Origin: CAXMRP01 sp965216515
GTDB taxonomy: Bacteria > Pseudomonadota > Alphaproteobacteria > Rhizobiales > Afifellaceae
Assembly (NCBI GenBank): GCA_965216515.1
Contig: OZ244173.1
Location: forward strand, 930,001 to 994,000
Reading direction: 5' to 3'
DNA: 64,000 bases
The notes below the pieces were generated by a model, which worked only from the letters and a program-made list of their open reading frames with translations, was not told where the DNA came from and did no database searches. Every line of letters begins with the position of its first letter. The first letter of the stretch is position 1. Shown here piece by piece: positions 38,024-47,588 of the stretch. A program made the translations under genes and the position numbers.

Positions 38024-38572
38024 TCAGGCTGCCTTCTCGCCTGTCAACGCGGCGATGAATTCTGCGACAAATCCTTCAAGCGCGTTCCAGTCCGTAAATT
38101 CCCTGTCTTCGTGGATATCGACATCCTCCCCCTTCTGCATGGCGATGAACTTCATCGCCCAGCGGCGGAAAAAGTCATACTCGGTAAACCGAAACGCCCC
38201 GGCGGCGTGGTGGACAAAGCTCGGCCGCCATCGCGTTTCGTCGAACAACCGGTTGGCGATGGCTTCGATTTCCGACCGCTCGTCCGGTTCATCGCTGGCT
38301 GCCGACAACGACACCGACAAGAATGCTGAAGGTGTGTTGTTGAGTGATGCGACATGGTCGTGGACATAGTGAACCAGGGATGTCTGATACCGGCCCATAT
38401 GCACCGACGCCGCCAATATCACCGCATCGAACTCACCGGGATCCGGGGTATCGGAATCCGTGGCATTGGCAAGTGAGACATCATGGCCGGCTGCCTGTAT
38501 CTGCCGGTCCACGGCATTGGCGATTTTCTTGGTCTGCCCTTCGGTTGTGGCAAACAGCAACAGGATCTTCAT
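38024..38572 (-). CDS. Flavodoxin-domain protein, HemG-like
   Basis: The 182-residue protein begins ILLLFATTEGQTKKIANAV, the FMN-phosphate-binding loop of flavodoxins. LAASVHMGRY and the C-terminal YDFFRRWAMKFIA resemble the menaquinone/ubiquinone-dependent protoporphyrinogen oxidase HemG. A role in heme synthesis is possible but not proven. No membrane anchor is evident. It lies between rarA and crcB on the same strand. Confidence 0.85.
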   Translation of the reverse strand: MKILLLFATTEGQTKKIANAVDRQIQAAGHDVSLANATDSDTPDPGEFDAVILAASVHMGRYQTSLVHYVHDHVASLNNTPSAFLSVSLSAASDEPDERSEIEAIANRLFDETRWRPSFVHHAAGAFRFTEYDFFRRWAMKFIAMQKGEDVDIHEDREFTDWNALEGFVAEFIAALTGEKAA

Positions 38573-38650
38573 TGAAGGCGCCTCCGTTTTTTCCCCAATG
38601 CCCTCCGTTTTTCCGTTGCCATATTTTCCGCCGCGCCGCCTTGTGCCAGA

Positions 38651-39997
38651 TCAATTTGCATCCGCATCGCCGGCGTCGGACACCGCCTCCGTCGTCATCC
38701 GTTCCCTGCGAAGACGTACCCAAGCCGCAAGGCGGCGACCGATCTCCTGTTCAAATCCGCGGTCGGTCGGACGGTAGAATTCCCGGTGCTCCAGGCCTTC
38801 CGGAAAATAATCCTGTCCGGAAAAGGCGTCCGGCTCGTCATGGTCATAGGCATAGCCCGCGCCATAACCCTCGCTTTTCATCAAGCCGGTCGGCGCGTTG
38901 AGAATATGTTTCGGCGGCGGCAACGACCCGGCATCCCGCGCCGTTTTCATGGCCGATTTGTACGCGGTGTAGAGCGCATTGGATTTGGGCGCGGTTGCGA
39001 GATAGACGGCGGCCTGGGCAAGCGCCAGCTCGCCCTCCGGCGTGCCAAGCATGTGAAAAGCATCCCTGGCCGCATTGCAGATCTGCAGCGCCGCCGGATC
39101 GGCAAGCCCGATATCCTCCGACGCCATACGTATCAGCCGTCGCGCCAGATACATCGGATCTTCGCCGGCATCGATCATCCGGCAAAGATAGTAGAGGGTC
39201 GCCTGCGCATCGGAACCGCGGACGGACTTGTGCAATGCCGAAATCAGATTGTAGTGGCCGTCCTGGCTCTTGTCATAGATCGGCGCACGCCGTTGCAGGA
39301 TGGTCCGCAGGGCCGCGGCGTCGAAGATTTCGCCCGCCCGCGCCGCGCGCCACACGTCTTCCGCCAGCGAGAGCACCGAACGGCCGTCGCCATCGGCCAT
39401 TTCCGCCAGCGCGCGTCTGGCCTCCTCGTTCACCGGTAGCGGAATTTGCCGATCGGTTTCGGCGCGTCGCAACAATTCACCAAGTGCATCAATATCCAGG
39501 GCCTTGAACACCAGCACATTGGCCCGCGACAACAGCGCCGCATTGAGTTCGAAGGAAGGATTTTCCGTCGTGGCTCCGATGAGGGTCACTGTCCCGTCTT
39601 CGACCACCGGCAGGAACGAATCCTGTTGCGCTCTGTTAAATCGATGAATCTCGTCAACGAACAGCAACGTCCCCTGGCCCGTTTCCCGGCGTGCGCGGGC
39701 CGCCGCAAAGATCGATTTCAGTTCGCCGACACCGGAGAAGATCGCCGAGACCTGTTGGAAATGGAGGCTCGTCTCGTCAGCCAGCAACCGCGCCACGGTC
39801 GTCTTCCCCGTGCCCGGCGGCCCCCAAAACACAAGCGATCCGACCTGATTGCCCGCCACCATGCGGGTAATCGTCCCGTCCGGCCCGACAAGATGCGCCT
39901 GTCCGACAACATCGGCAAGCCGGCTCGGCCGCAATCGGTCGGCGAGCGGCCGCGGTGCCGTCGATTCAAGGCCAGCAGCCTGAAAGAGATTCTCCAT
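38651..39997 (-). CDS. rarA: Replication-associated recombination protein A
   Basis: The 448-residue AAA+ clamp-loader-like protein acts at stalled replication forks. PLADRLRPSRLADVVGQ starts the AAA+ domain, GPPGTGKTTVAR is Walker A, LFVDEIHRFNRAQQD is Walker B, and IGATTENPSFELNAALLSR is sensor 1. The C-terminal tetramerisation region has DGHYNLISALHKSVRGSDA. It follows the DegP-like protease gene by 28 bp. Confidence 0.96.
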   Translation of the reverse strand: MENLFQAAGLESTAPRPLADRLRPSRLADVVGQAHLVGPDGTITRMVAGNQVGSLVFWGPPGTGKTTVARLLADETSLHFQQVSAIFSGVGELKSIFAAARARRETGQGTLLFVDEIHRFNRAQQDSFLPVVEDGTVTLIGATTENPSFELNAALLSRANVLVFKALDIDALGELLRRAETDRQIPLPVNEEARRALAEMADGDGRSVLSLAEDVWRAARAGEIFDAAALRTILQRRAPIYDKSQDGHYNLISALHKSVRGSDAQATLYYLCRMIDAGEDPMYLARRLIRMASEDIGLADPAALQICNAARDAFHMLGTPEGELALAQAAVYLATAPKSNALYTAYKSAMKTARDAGSLPPPKHILNAPTGLMKSEGYGAGYAYDHDEPDAFSGQDYFPEGLEHREFYRPTDRGFEQEIGRRLAAWVRLRRERMTTEAVSDAGDADAN

Positions 39998-40025
39998 CCG
40001 AGCGGCCGGTTGTCGTTTCCGGTCC

Positions 40026-41438
40026 CTAACCGCCGATAACCAGGTTGGATATTCGCCCCCGGCGGTCCAGCCGCAAACGCCACAGTCGGCTGGGCCGCTC
40101 CAAAATCTCTACCAGCTGATCGGTATCCTCAATCGCCTTGCGCTGGGCCCTCATGATGATATCGCCGGACCTGAATCCATAGCGCGCCGCCGCGGAACCG
40201 CGGTCGACATCGACCACGACGACACCGGTGCTGTCCGCCGGCAATTGCAGCCTCTGGGCAAGGCGGGGTGAAAGATTGGCCACCGTTGCGCCGGCCAGTG
40301 GAGACGGTCCACCGATCTCGCGCCTCCGCGGCCTGACGGTTTCCGGCGCCCGAACGAGATCAACCGTCAATCCCTGGCGCCGGCCGGATCGCAGAATCGT
40401 CATGCGGGCCTGCGTGCCGATACCCAGCAGCGCCAACCGGTATTCCAGGACCGAGGGATTGGCGACCTCCTGCCGGTTGACGCGCAGCACCAGATCGCCG
40501 ATCCGCAGGCCGGCGCGTTCCGCCGGTGAATTGCGCTTAATGTCGGTCACCAGCGCGCCGCGCGGACGTTTCAGCCCCAGTGACAATGCAATATCCGGCG
40601 TAACCTCCTGAAATGTCGCGCCGATCCACGGACGTTCCACTTCGGTGCTGCCGGAAAGCGCCTGTGTCACGACCGTTTGAACCATGTTAGAGGGAATCGC
40701 AAAACCGATGCCGATGGAGCCGCCGGAGCGGGAAAATATCGCCGTATTGATCCCGACGATGTTGCCGCGCATGTCAACCAGGGCCCCGCCCGAATTCCCC
40801 GGATTGATCGCCGCGTCGGTCTGGATGAAAAACGACAGGTCGTTGATACCGATATTGGTGCGGGCAAGCGCCGACACAATTCCACTTGTTACGGTTTGGC
40901 CAACGCCAAATGGGTTGCCGATCGCCAGAACGAGATCGCCGACCTCAAGCCCGTCTGAATTTCCGAATTCCAAGGCTTCGAAGGCGCCGGACCCGTTTTT
41001 GATACGCAACACAGCCAGGTCCGTACGCTCATCGCGCAGCAGGATGTCCGCCCTGTACTCCTGGCCCGTCGGCATGACGATCCGGACCCTGTCGGCGTCA
41101 CGAATGACATGGTTGTTTGTCACGACGACACCAGAGGGATCAACGATGACACCGGAACCCAGCGACGTCCGATTGCGCGGGCCGGGAACGCCGAAGGGCG
41201 ATCCTTCGAAAAAGCGGCGGAAGAAGGGATCGTTTTCAAAAGGAGACTGGATTTCGCGCCGTTGCTTTGTGGCATAGACATTGACGACCGATGGCGCCGC
41301 CCGGCGGACAATCGGTGCAAATGAGAGCCGGATTTCATTGCGGTCCCGCGGTGATCTTTGCGCGCTCGCTTCCCAGTTCGCCGAACCGAAATTCAGAATC
41401 GACGCTGACAAAATCAACACCAACAAACAACGCATCAT
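40026..41438 (-). CDS. DegP/DegQ-family periplasmic serine endoprotease
   Basis: The 470-residue protein has a signal peptide (about 1-27, ending EASA), a trypsin-like domain and two PDZ domains. The triad is in VVTNNHVI (His), RTDLAVLRI (Asp) and GNSGGALVD (Ser). The PDZ domains cover about 270-360 and 385-460. It degrades or refolds damaged envelope proteins. It lies after the rplQ terminator and probably has its own promoter. Confidence 0.95.
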   Translation of the reverse strand: MMRCLLVLILSASILNFGSANWEASAQRSPRDRNEIRLSFAPIVRRAAPSVVNVYATKQRREIQSPFENDPFFRRFFEGSPFGVPGPRNRTSLGSGVIVDPSGVVVTNNHVIRDADRVRIVMPTGQEYRADILLRDERTDLAVLRIKNGSGAFEALEFGNSDGLEVGDLVLAIGNPFGVGQTVTSGIVSALARTNIGINDLSFFIQTDAAINPGNSGGALVDMRGNIVGINTAIFSRSGGSIGIGFAIPSNMVQTVVTQALSGSTEVERPWIGATFQEVTPDIALSLGLKRPRGALVTDIKRNSPAERAGLRIGDLVLRVNRQEVANPSVLEYRLALLGIGTQARMTILRSGRRQGLTVDLVRAPETVRPRRREIGGPSPLAGATVANLSPRLAQRLQLPADSTGVVVVDVDRGSAAARYGFRSGDIIMRAQRKAIEDTDQLVEILERPSRLWRLRLDRRGRISNLVIGG

Positions 41439-41584
41439 GCCTCTAATCTCCAGCTTGACGGCCTCTCTGCCGCATCCGGCCCCCTGCTGTTGTGCATCCT
41501 ATCATGAATCGGAAAGAGGACAGTTCGAAGTTCACCCGAAACCCGGATACGCCGATGTGACGGACGTGGTTATCGACGAAATAC

Positions 41585-41606
41585 AAAAAACGGAGCCGTG
41601 GCCCCG
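41585..41606 (-). terminator. Rho-independent terminator ending the ribosomal supercluster
   Basis: On the minus strand CGGGGC pairs with GGCTCCG across a CACG loop, with one G-T pair, followed by six U residues. It lies about 60 bp after the rplQ stop and separates the ribosomal operon from degP. Confidence 0.75.
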
Positions 41607-41666
41607 CTTTCAACTGTACAATCTCGACGCCGGCGCATGCAGCACTTCGCCGGCTGAACATGTTCG

Positions 41667-42098
41667 TCAGGCGGCAACCTGGTCCGCGACCGCTTCTTCG
41701 GCCTCCGCCCGGGCACGGTCAGCCGCGCCCCTGGCTTCAGGATCCCGATCCACGAATTCGATGACGGCGCGCGGTGCATTGTCTCCATAGCGGTATCCGG
41801 CACGCATGACGCGCACATAGCCGCCGTTGCGACCTTCAAATCGCGGGCCGAGTGTCTCAAACAGCTTGCCGACCATCGCCTTGTCGCGCACCCGGGAAAT
41901 CGCCTGGCGTCGCGCATGCAGATCGCCGCGCTTGGCGAGCGTGATCAACTTGTCCATGATCGGCCGAAGCTCTTTGGCCTTGGGCAGTGTCGTCACGATC
42001 TGTTCGTGCTCGATCAGGGCCGCTGCCATATTGGCGAACATCGCCTTGCGGTGGCTTGCGGTGCGGTTCAGCTTCCTGCCGGCTTTGCGGTGGCGCAT
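41667..42098 (-). CDS. rplQ: 50S ribosomal protein L17
   Basis: The 143-residue protein starts MRHRKAGRKLNRTASHRKAM, the L17 signature, and ends with an Ala/Glu-rich tail of about 20 residues. L17 sits near the peptide exit tunnel. It is the last gene of the supercluster, 40 bp after rpoA. Confidence 0.98.
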   Translation of the reverse strand: MRHRKAGRKLNRTASHRKAMFANMAAALIEHEQIVTTLPKAKELRPIMDKLITLAKRGDLHARRQAISRVRDKAMVGKLFETLGPRFEGRNGGYVRVMRAGYRYGDNAPRAVIEFVDRDPEARGAADRARAEAEEAVADQVAA

Positions 42099-42138
42099 GG
42101 CCGTTTCTCCTGTGACCGGGCCAAACCGGCCCGTTACC

Positions 42139-43155
42139 TCAATATTGGTCTTCGAAACGCTTGGCGAGATCGTCGATATTGTCCGGCGGCCAGTTCTGCA
42201 CTTCCATGCCGAGATGCAGGCCCATCGCAGCCAGCACTTCCTTGATCTCGTTCAGCGACTTGCGGCCGAAATTCGGCGTCCGGAGCATTTCTGCCTCGGT
42301 TTTCTGGATGAGATCGCCGATGTAGACGATATTGTCGTTCTTCAGGCAATTGGCCGATCGCACCGACAACTCCAGTTCGTCGACCTTCTTCAGCAGCGCC
42401 GGGTTGAACGCCAGCTCTGGTGCGGCTTCCTCGACGACTTCCTTGCTCGGCTCCTCGAAGTTCACGAATATGGAGAGCTGATCCTGCAGGATCCGCGCCG
42501 CATAGGCCACCGCGTCTTCCGGCGTCACCGATCCGTCGGTTTCCAGCATCAGGGTCAACTTGTCATAGTCAAGGACCTGGCCTTCGCGCGTGTTCTCCAC
42601 CCGGTAGGACACCTTTTTCACCGGCGAATAGAGGCTGTCGACCGGAATGAGGCCGATCGGCGCGTCTTCGGGCCGGTTGCGGTCGGCCGGCACATACCCC
42701 TTGCCCGTGTCGACCGTCAGTTCCATGCGGATGTCGGCATCCTCGTCGAGATGACAGATCACCAGTTCGGGATTGAGGATCTCGATATCATCGACCGTCT
42801 GAATGTCGCCGGCGGTCACCGCTCCGGGGCCTGACTTGCGCAGCATCATCCGCTTCGGTCCCTCGCCCTCCATTCGCACGGCGATTTCCTTGATGTTGAG
42901 CACGATGTCGGTCACATCCTCGCGCACGCCGGCGATGGAGGAGAATTCGTGCAGCACGCCGTCGATCTGTGCGCTGGTGATCGCCGCGCCCTGCAGCGAC
43001 GACAACAGCACCCGGCGCAAAGCATTGCCCAGCGTCAGACCAAAGCCACGCTCCAGCGGCTCGGCAAGAACCGTGGCGATGCGGCGGGCATCCGATCCCG
43101 GCTTGACATCCAGCTTGTTCGGTTTGATCAGGTCCTGCCAGTTCTTGTTGATCAC
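42139..43155 (-). CDS. rpoA: DNA-directed RNA polymerase subunit alpha
   Basis: The 338-residue subunit has the N-terminal dimerisation domain (EPLERGFGLTLGNALRRVLLSSL, about 32-55) and the C-terminal domain (about 255-325). The C-terminal domain holds LSVRSANCLKN and NFGRKSLNEIKEVL, which bind UP elements and activators. It initiates RNA polymerase assembly. It lies in the conserved position between rpsK and rplQ. Confidence 0.99.
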   Translation of the reverse strand: MINKNWQDLIKPNKLDVKPGSDARRIATVLAEPLERGFGLTLGNALRRVLLSSLQGAAITSAQIDGVLHEFSSIAGVREDVTDIVLNIKEIAVRMEGEGPKRMMLRKSGPGAVTAGDIQTVDDIEILNPELVICHLDEDADIRMELTVDTGKGYVPADRNRPEDAPIGLIPVDSLYSPVKKVSYRVENTREGQVLDYDKLTLMLETDGSVTPEDAVAYAARILQDQLSIFVNFEEPSKEVVEEAAPELAFNPALLKKVDELELSVRSANCLKNDNIVYIGDLIQKTEAEMLRTPNFGRKSLNEIKEVLAAMGLHLGMEVQNWPPDNIDDLAKRFEDQY

Positions 43156-43227
43156 GGATTTTGCCTCTCAATATCCCCGGCCGGTCGCCCGGCTATGTTC
43201 AAAATGCGCGTCCAGTATTTCGGTTGT

Positions 43228-43617
43228 TCAGACCCGACGACGCTTCGGCGGACGGCAACCGTTGTGCGCGATCGGCGTCACATCACGTATTGACGTGATG
43301 GTGAAGCCTGCCGCCTGCAGCGCCCGCAGCGCCGATTCCCTGCCCGATCCGGGCCCGCAAACCTGCACTTCCAGCGTACGCATGCCATGTTCCTGCGCCT
43401 TTTGGGCCGCGGTTTCCGCCGCCACCTGCGCCGCATAGGGGGTCGATTTGCGCGATCCCTTGAAGCCCATGCCCCCGGCCGACGACCAGGAAATGGCATT
43501 GCCCTGCACGTCGGTGATCGTGATCATCGTATTGTTGAACGACGATCGCACGTGAGCGATGCCGGAAGTGATGTTTTTGCGTTCGCGGCGGCGAACGCGG
43601 GATGTGTCCTTGGCCAT
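43228..43617 (-). CDS. rpsK: 30S ribosomal protein S11
   Basis: The 129-residue protein has the S11 core, GIAHVRSSFNNTMITITD and WSSAGGMGFKGSRKSTPYAAQ, and ends DVTPIAHNGCRPPKRRRV. S11 lies on the 30S platform. It is located between rpsM and rpoA. Confidence 0.99.
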   Translation of the reverse strand: MAKDTSRVRRRERKNITSGIAHVRSSFNNTMITITDVQGNAISWSSAGGMGFKGSRKSTPYAAQVAAETAAQKAQEHGMRTLEVQVCGPGSGRESALRALQAAGFTITSIRDVTPIAHNGCRPPKRRRV

Positions 43618-43637
43618 TGGTCAGTCCTGTTGCCGAA

Positions 43638-44006
43638 CTATTTCTTTTTGCCGGCAATCGGCCGGGCGGGTCCCTTGCGGGTGCGGGCATTCGTGTGCGT
43701 GCGCTGACCGCGCACCGGAAGGCCGCGACGGTGCCTCAGGCCCCGATAGCAGCCAAGATCCATCAGCCGCTTGATGTTCATCGCGGTATCGCGCCTGAGG
43801 TCGCCTTCGACCATATAATCGCGGTCGATCGCTTCACGGATCTGAATGACTTCGGAATCCGAAAGCTCATTGACCCGACGTTCCTCCGGAATGCCCACCT
43901 TTTCCACGATTTCCCGCGCTTTGGTGGCGCCGATTCCATGGATATAGCGCAGCGCGAATTCCACCCGTTTGTTTGTCGGTATATTGACACCTGCAATTCG
44001 TGCCAC
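43638..44006 (-). CDS. rpsM: 30S ribosomal protein S13, GTG start
   Basis: The 122-residue protein starts with GTG at 44006 (VARIAGVNIP). The ATG-initiated frame at 44126 would add an unrelated 40-residue extension. LRYIHGIGATKAREI, RRDTAMNIKRLMDLGCYRGLRHRRGLPVRGQ and the basic C-terminus are typical. S13 contacts the 50S subunit and the P-site tRNA. The 190 bp between adk and rpsM hold no gene. Confidence 0.98.
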   Translation of the reverse strand: MARIAGVNIPTNKRVEFALRYIHGIGATKAREIVEKVGIPEERRVNELSDSEVIQIREAIDRDYMVEGDLRRDTAMNIKRLMDLGCYRGLRHRRGLPVRGQRTHTNARTRKGPARPIAGKKK

Positions 44007-44196
44007 GTTCCCTGCTCCTTTGCTGCGCCTGACCTCAAGCGCACTTCGATCTAATGCCGGACCGGATGCGCATATGCTGACGCACAACAAACGACACCCG
44101 CCCAAATTTCTGGACCGGCGCCGCACCTAAACCATAAGGATTGGAGCCGGTGAATACTGTGTCGGCAGCCCCCCGTCAACCGCCGCATGTCGCCGC

Positions 44197-44859
44197 CTAT
44201 CCCTGGCGTTCCAGTTCGTTCAATACCGCCTCGATCTCAGTGGCGACTTCATCGATGGATCGCAGTCCGTCGACGTTTCTGAGCTTGCCCTTGGCGTGAT
44301 AATAACCGACCAGCGGCGCGGTATCCTTGTAGTAGGCCTGCAACCGCGTGCGCATGGTTTCCGCATTGTCATCGGCTCTGCGCTTGAAGTCGGAGCCGCC
44401 GCATTTGTCACATCGGCCTTCCTCGGCCGGTCTCTTGTGCACGTCGTGATATCCCGCACCGCAATTGGCACAGGTGAATCGCCCCGATATCCGCTCAACC
44501 AGCACATCATCGTCCACGACAAGCTGAATGACCGCATCGAGCGGCATTTGCTTTCCTTCAAGCAGCGATTCCAGCGCATCGGCCTGGGCCAGCGTCCGTG
44601 GAAAGCCATCGAGGATGAATCCGGCCTTGACGTCGTCCTCATCGAGACGGTCGGAAATGATGTCGATCACCACGTCATCGGAAACCAGCTTGCCGGCATC
44701 CATGATCGCCTTGGCTTTTTGGCCGATTTCCGAACCGGCCGCCACAGCCGAACGCAGCATGTCGCCGGTGGACAATTGTATGAACCCGTGGGTATCGACC
44801 AGGCGTTGTGCCTGAGTCCCCTTGCCGGCACCGGGTGGTCCGAGAACGATGAGCCTCAT
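44197..44859 (-). CDS. adk: Adenylate kinase with zinc-type lid
   Basis: The 220-residue enzyme interconverts ATP, ADP and AMP. VLGPPGAGKGTQAQRL is the P-loop, and DGFPRTLAQADALE is the AMP-binding segment. The lid has two CxxC pairs (CANC, CDKC) that should bind zinc, unlike the Cys-free lid of E. coli. Its ATG overlaps the secY stop in ATGA. Confidence 0.98.
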   Translation of the reverse strand: MRLIVLGPPGAGKGTQAQRLVDTHGFIQLSTGDMLRSAVAAGSEIGQKAKAIMDAGKLVSDDVVIDIISDRLDEDDVKAGFILDGFPRTLAQADALESLLEGKQMPLDAVIQLVVDDDVLVERISGRFTCANCGAGYHDVHKRPAEEGRCDKCGGSDFKRRADDNAETMRTRLQAYYKDTAPLVGYYHAKGKLRNVDGLRSIDEVATEIEAVLNELERQG

Positions 44860-46190
44860 CGGCGACGCCCTCGCAGTTTTGTCTTTTTCACCAGGCCTTC
44901 ATACTGATGCGCGAGCAAATGTCCCTGCACCTGGGCAACGGTATCCATGGTCACGCTGACCACGATCAGAAGTGACGTGCCCCCAAGGGCGATGTTCAGA
45001 CCGGTCTGCGAGAACAGAAACTCCGGCAACAGGCACACCAGGATCAAATATGCAGCACCGACCACCGTGATCCGGGTCAGGACATAATCGATATATTCCG
45101 CCGTCCGGGCGCCCGGGCGGATGCCGGGAATAAAGCCGCCATGCTTCTTCAGATTTTCGGCGGTATCGGACGGATTGAATACAATGGCGGTGTAGAAAAA
45201 CGCAAAAAACGCGATCAGCGCACCATACAGCAGCAGATAGACTGGCTGGCCGCGGCCGAGAAGCGCGGTCACCGATGTCAGCCAGCCCGGGCCCGTGCCG
45301 GCGGAGAAATTGGCGACCGTGATCGGCAGCAGGAGCAGCGACGTCGCGAATATCGGCGGGATCACGCCGGCGGTATTGAGCTTCAGGGGAAGATGCGACG
45401 AATCCCCCTGGAACATTCGGTTGCCAACCTGGCGCTTGGGATACTGGATCACGAGCCGCCTCTGGGCCCGCTCCATGAACACAATAAAGGTGATGACCGC
45501 AACGCTGAGTATGATCATCGACAGGATGAAAGGTGTGGAGATCGATCCCTGGCGGCCCAGCTCCAGCATTCCGGCAATCGCCGCCGGCAAACCGGCAACA
45601 ATGCCGGAAAAGATGATCAGCGAAATCCCGTTGCCGATGCCGCGCGCGGTGATCTGTTCGCCGAGCCACATCAGGAATACGGTTCCGCCGGTGAGTGTGA
45701 CAACGGCGGTAAACCGGAAGAACAGGCCCGGATCGGTGACGATCTGGCTCGATGAACCCTCCAGCCCGACAGCGATGCCATAGGACTGGAATGCAGCCAG
45801 CACCACCGTGAGATATCGGGTATACTGGTTGATGACCTTGCGGCCCTGTTCGCCTTCCTTTTTCAACTGCTCAAGCCGCGGCACCACGGCTGTCATCAGC
45901 TGGATGATAATGGAAGCGGAGATATAGGGCATGATGCCCAGCGCGAAGATCGCCATTCGCTCCACGGCGCCGCCGGCGAACATATTGAAAACGCCCAGAA
46001 TGCCGCCGGACTGCTGTTCGAAGGCCTGCTGCAGGGCCTGGATATTGATCCCCGGCAGCGGCACATAGGTTCCCAGCCGATAAACAAGCAGCGCACCCAG
46101 CGTAAACCAGATGCGCTTTTTCAGTTCTTCCGCCTTGGCGAAAGCGCCGAAGTTCAGGTTGGAGGCAAGTTGTTCAGCAGCAGAGGCCAT
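44856..46190 (-). CDS. secY: Protein translocase subunit SecY
   Basis: The 444-residue channel protein has ten membrane helices. GGILGVFNMFAGGAVERMAIFALGIMPYISASI forms the plug and helix 2 region, and SGIVAGLPAAI is the fifth helix. The C-terminus (LLAHQYEGLVKKTKLRGRRR) is the cytosolic SecA/ribosome-facing tail. It lies in the spc-type position after rplO. Confidence 0.99.
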   Translation of the reverse strand: MASAAEQLASNLNFGAFAKAEELKKRIWFTLGALLVYRLGTYVPLPGINIQALQQAFEQQSGGILGVFNMFAGGAVERMAIFALGIMPYISASIIIQLMTAVVPRLEQLKKEGEQGRKVINQYTRYLTVVLAAFQSYGIAVGLEGSSSQIVTDPGLFFRFTAVVTLTGGTVFLMWLGEQITARGIGNGISLIIFSGIVAGLPAAIAGMLELGRQGSISTPFILSMIILSVAVITFIVFMERAQRRLVIQYPKRQVGNRMFQGDSSHLPLKLNTAGVIPPIFATSLLLLPITVANFSAGTGPGWLTSVTALLGRGQPVYLLLYGALIAFFAFFYTAIVFNPSDTAENLKKHGGFIPGIRPGARTAEYIDYVLTRITVVGAAYLILVCLLPEFLFSQTGLNIALGGTSLLIVVSVTMDTVAQVQGHLLAHQYEGLVKKTKLRGRRR

Positions 46191-46212
46191 GTGTTCTCCC
46201 GCGTGGGTGCCT

Positions 46213-46713
46213 TTATTCGGAGGCCAGTTCGGCTTCGCTTGTCTTGGCGGCGGCCTTGCTTTCGGTCACCGTCACCGTTCCCCCTGCCTTTTCGACCGCG
46301 GCCAGCGCCGGTTTCGATGCACCCGCCACGTTCAGCGTCACTTTCGCCTTGATGTCGCCGCCAAGTATCCGCACGCCGTCGCGGATCTTGTTTACAAGCC
46401 CGGCGGCCTGCAACGCCGCGCCGTCGATCTCGGAACCGGCATCAAGCTTGCCGGCGTCGATCGCTGCCTGGATCCGGTCAAGGCCGACCTCGGCATACCG
46501 CTTGGCAAATATATTGTTGAATCCGCGTTTCGGCAGCCGCCGGTGAAGCGGCATCTGGCCACCTTCAAATCCCTTGATGGCAACGCCGGAGCGAGACTTC
46601 TGACCTTTGACACCGCGGCCACCGGTCTTGCCGGTTCCGGAACCGATGCCCCGCCCCACGCGCTTGCGGTTCTTGGTGGCGCCGGCATTGTCGGAAAGCG
46701 TATTGAGCTTCAT
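46213..46713 (-). CDS. rplO: 50S ribosomal protein L15
   Basis: The 166-residue protein starts at MKLNTLSDNAGATKNRKRVG; the six codons upstream to 46731 are not conserved. The glycine/arginine-rich GRGIGSGTGKTGGRGVKGQKSR region is typical. The C-terminus has an Ala/Glu extension. Confidence 0.98.
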   Translation of the reverse strand: MKLNTLSDNAGATKNRKRVGRGIGSGTGKTGGRGVKGQKSRSGVAIKGFEGGQMPLHRRLPKRGFNNIFAKRYAEVGLDRIQAAIDAGKLDAGSEIDGAALQAAGLVNKIRDGVRILGGDIKAKVTLNVAGASKPALAAVEKAGGTVTVTESKAAAKTSEAELASE

Positions 46714-46739
46714 GGTGTGAATTTCCTGCACAAACTGTT

Positions 46740-46934
46740 TCAGCTCTCGTCGACCACACGGACAAGATGCTGGACCTTGGCGACCATGCCGCGCATGGCC
46801 GGATTGTCCGGCAAGGTCGCGCGCCGGTTTAGCTTGTTGAGCCCGAGACCGATAAGGGTCTTGCGCTGGATCGCCGGCCGCCGTAGCGGGCTTCCGATCT
46901 GTTCAACGACGAATGTCTTGTCGGTTTTGGCCAT
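46740..46934 (-). CDS. rpmD: 50S ribosomal protein L30
   Basis: The 64-residue protein is a complete L30: FVVEQIGSPLRRPAIQRKTLIGLGLNKLNR, then NPAMRGMVAKVQHLV. It lies between rpsE and rplO. Confidence 0.97.
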   Translation of the reverse strand: MAKTDKTFVVEQIGSPLRRPAIQRKTLIGLGLNKLNRRATLPDNPAMRGMVAKVQHLVRVVDES

Positions 46935-46945
46935 GATGTCCCAGC

Positions 46946-47524
46946 CTAGGCTTCAATACCGGCGTCGACGTCACGCCGGCGCGATTGCAATGTGGAGACC
47001 TTGAGCCCGCGCCGGGACGCGACGCCGCGCGGGCTGTCCTGACGGGTCAGCGCATCAAACGTCGCCCGGATCATGTTGTAGGGGTTGGATGTGCCCACAG
47101 ATTTGGCGACGATGTCCTGTATACCCAGGGTCTCAAAAACCGCGCGCATCGGGCCGCCGGCGATAATTCCGGTGCCCGGAGGCGCCGCCCGCAAGACAAC
47201 CTTGCCGGCGCCATGGCGGCCGTTGACATCATGATGCAGGGTCCGTCCTTCGCGCAGCGACACCCGGATCATGTCCCGCTTGGCCGATTCTGTTGCCTTG
47301 CGAATGGCCTCTGGCACTTCTCGCGCCTTGCCATGGCCGAACCCGACCCGACCGCGCTGATCGCCCGCCACGACAAGCGCCGCAAAGCCGAAGCGGCGCC
47401 CGCCCTTGACGACCTTCGCAACGCGATTGATGTGCACAAGCTTGTCGACAAACTCGCTCTCGGTCCGGTCATCGCGGCCGCCGCGGCGATTTCTATCGCG
47501 TTGTCCTCGTTCTCGTTGCGCCAT
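46946..47524 (-). CDS. rpsE: 30S ribosomal protein S5
   Basis: The 192-residue protein has an arginine-rich N-terminus, then LVHINRVAKVVKGGRRFGFAALVV, GHGKAREVPEAIRKA and the C-terminal PYNMIRATFDAL. S5 takes part in decoding accuracy. The ATG at 47524 (MAQRER) is preferred to one at 47539. Confidence 0.98.
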   Translation of the reverse strand: MAQRERGQRDRNRRGGRDDRTESEFVDKLVHINRVAKVVKGGRRFGFAALVVAGDQRGRVGFGHGKAREVPEAIRKATESAKRDMIRVSLREGRTLHHDVNGRHGAGKVVLRAAPPGTGIIAGGPMRAVFETLGIQDIVAKSVGTSNPYNMIRATFDALTRQDSPRGVASRRGLKVSTLQSRRRDVDAGIEA

Positions 47525-47588
47525 TCTTCCTACATCCAATCCTTGTCAGATAGGAGCACTCGTGCTCCATGAAAAGCGTATGCGCCGA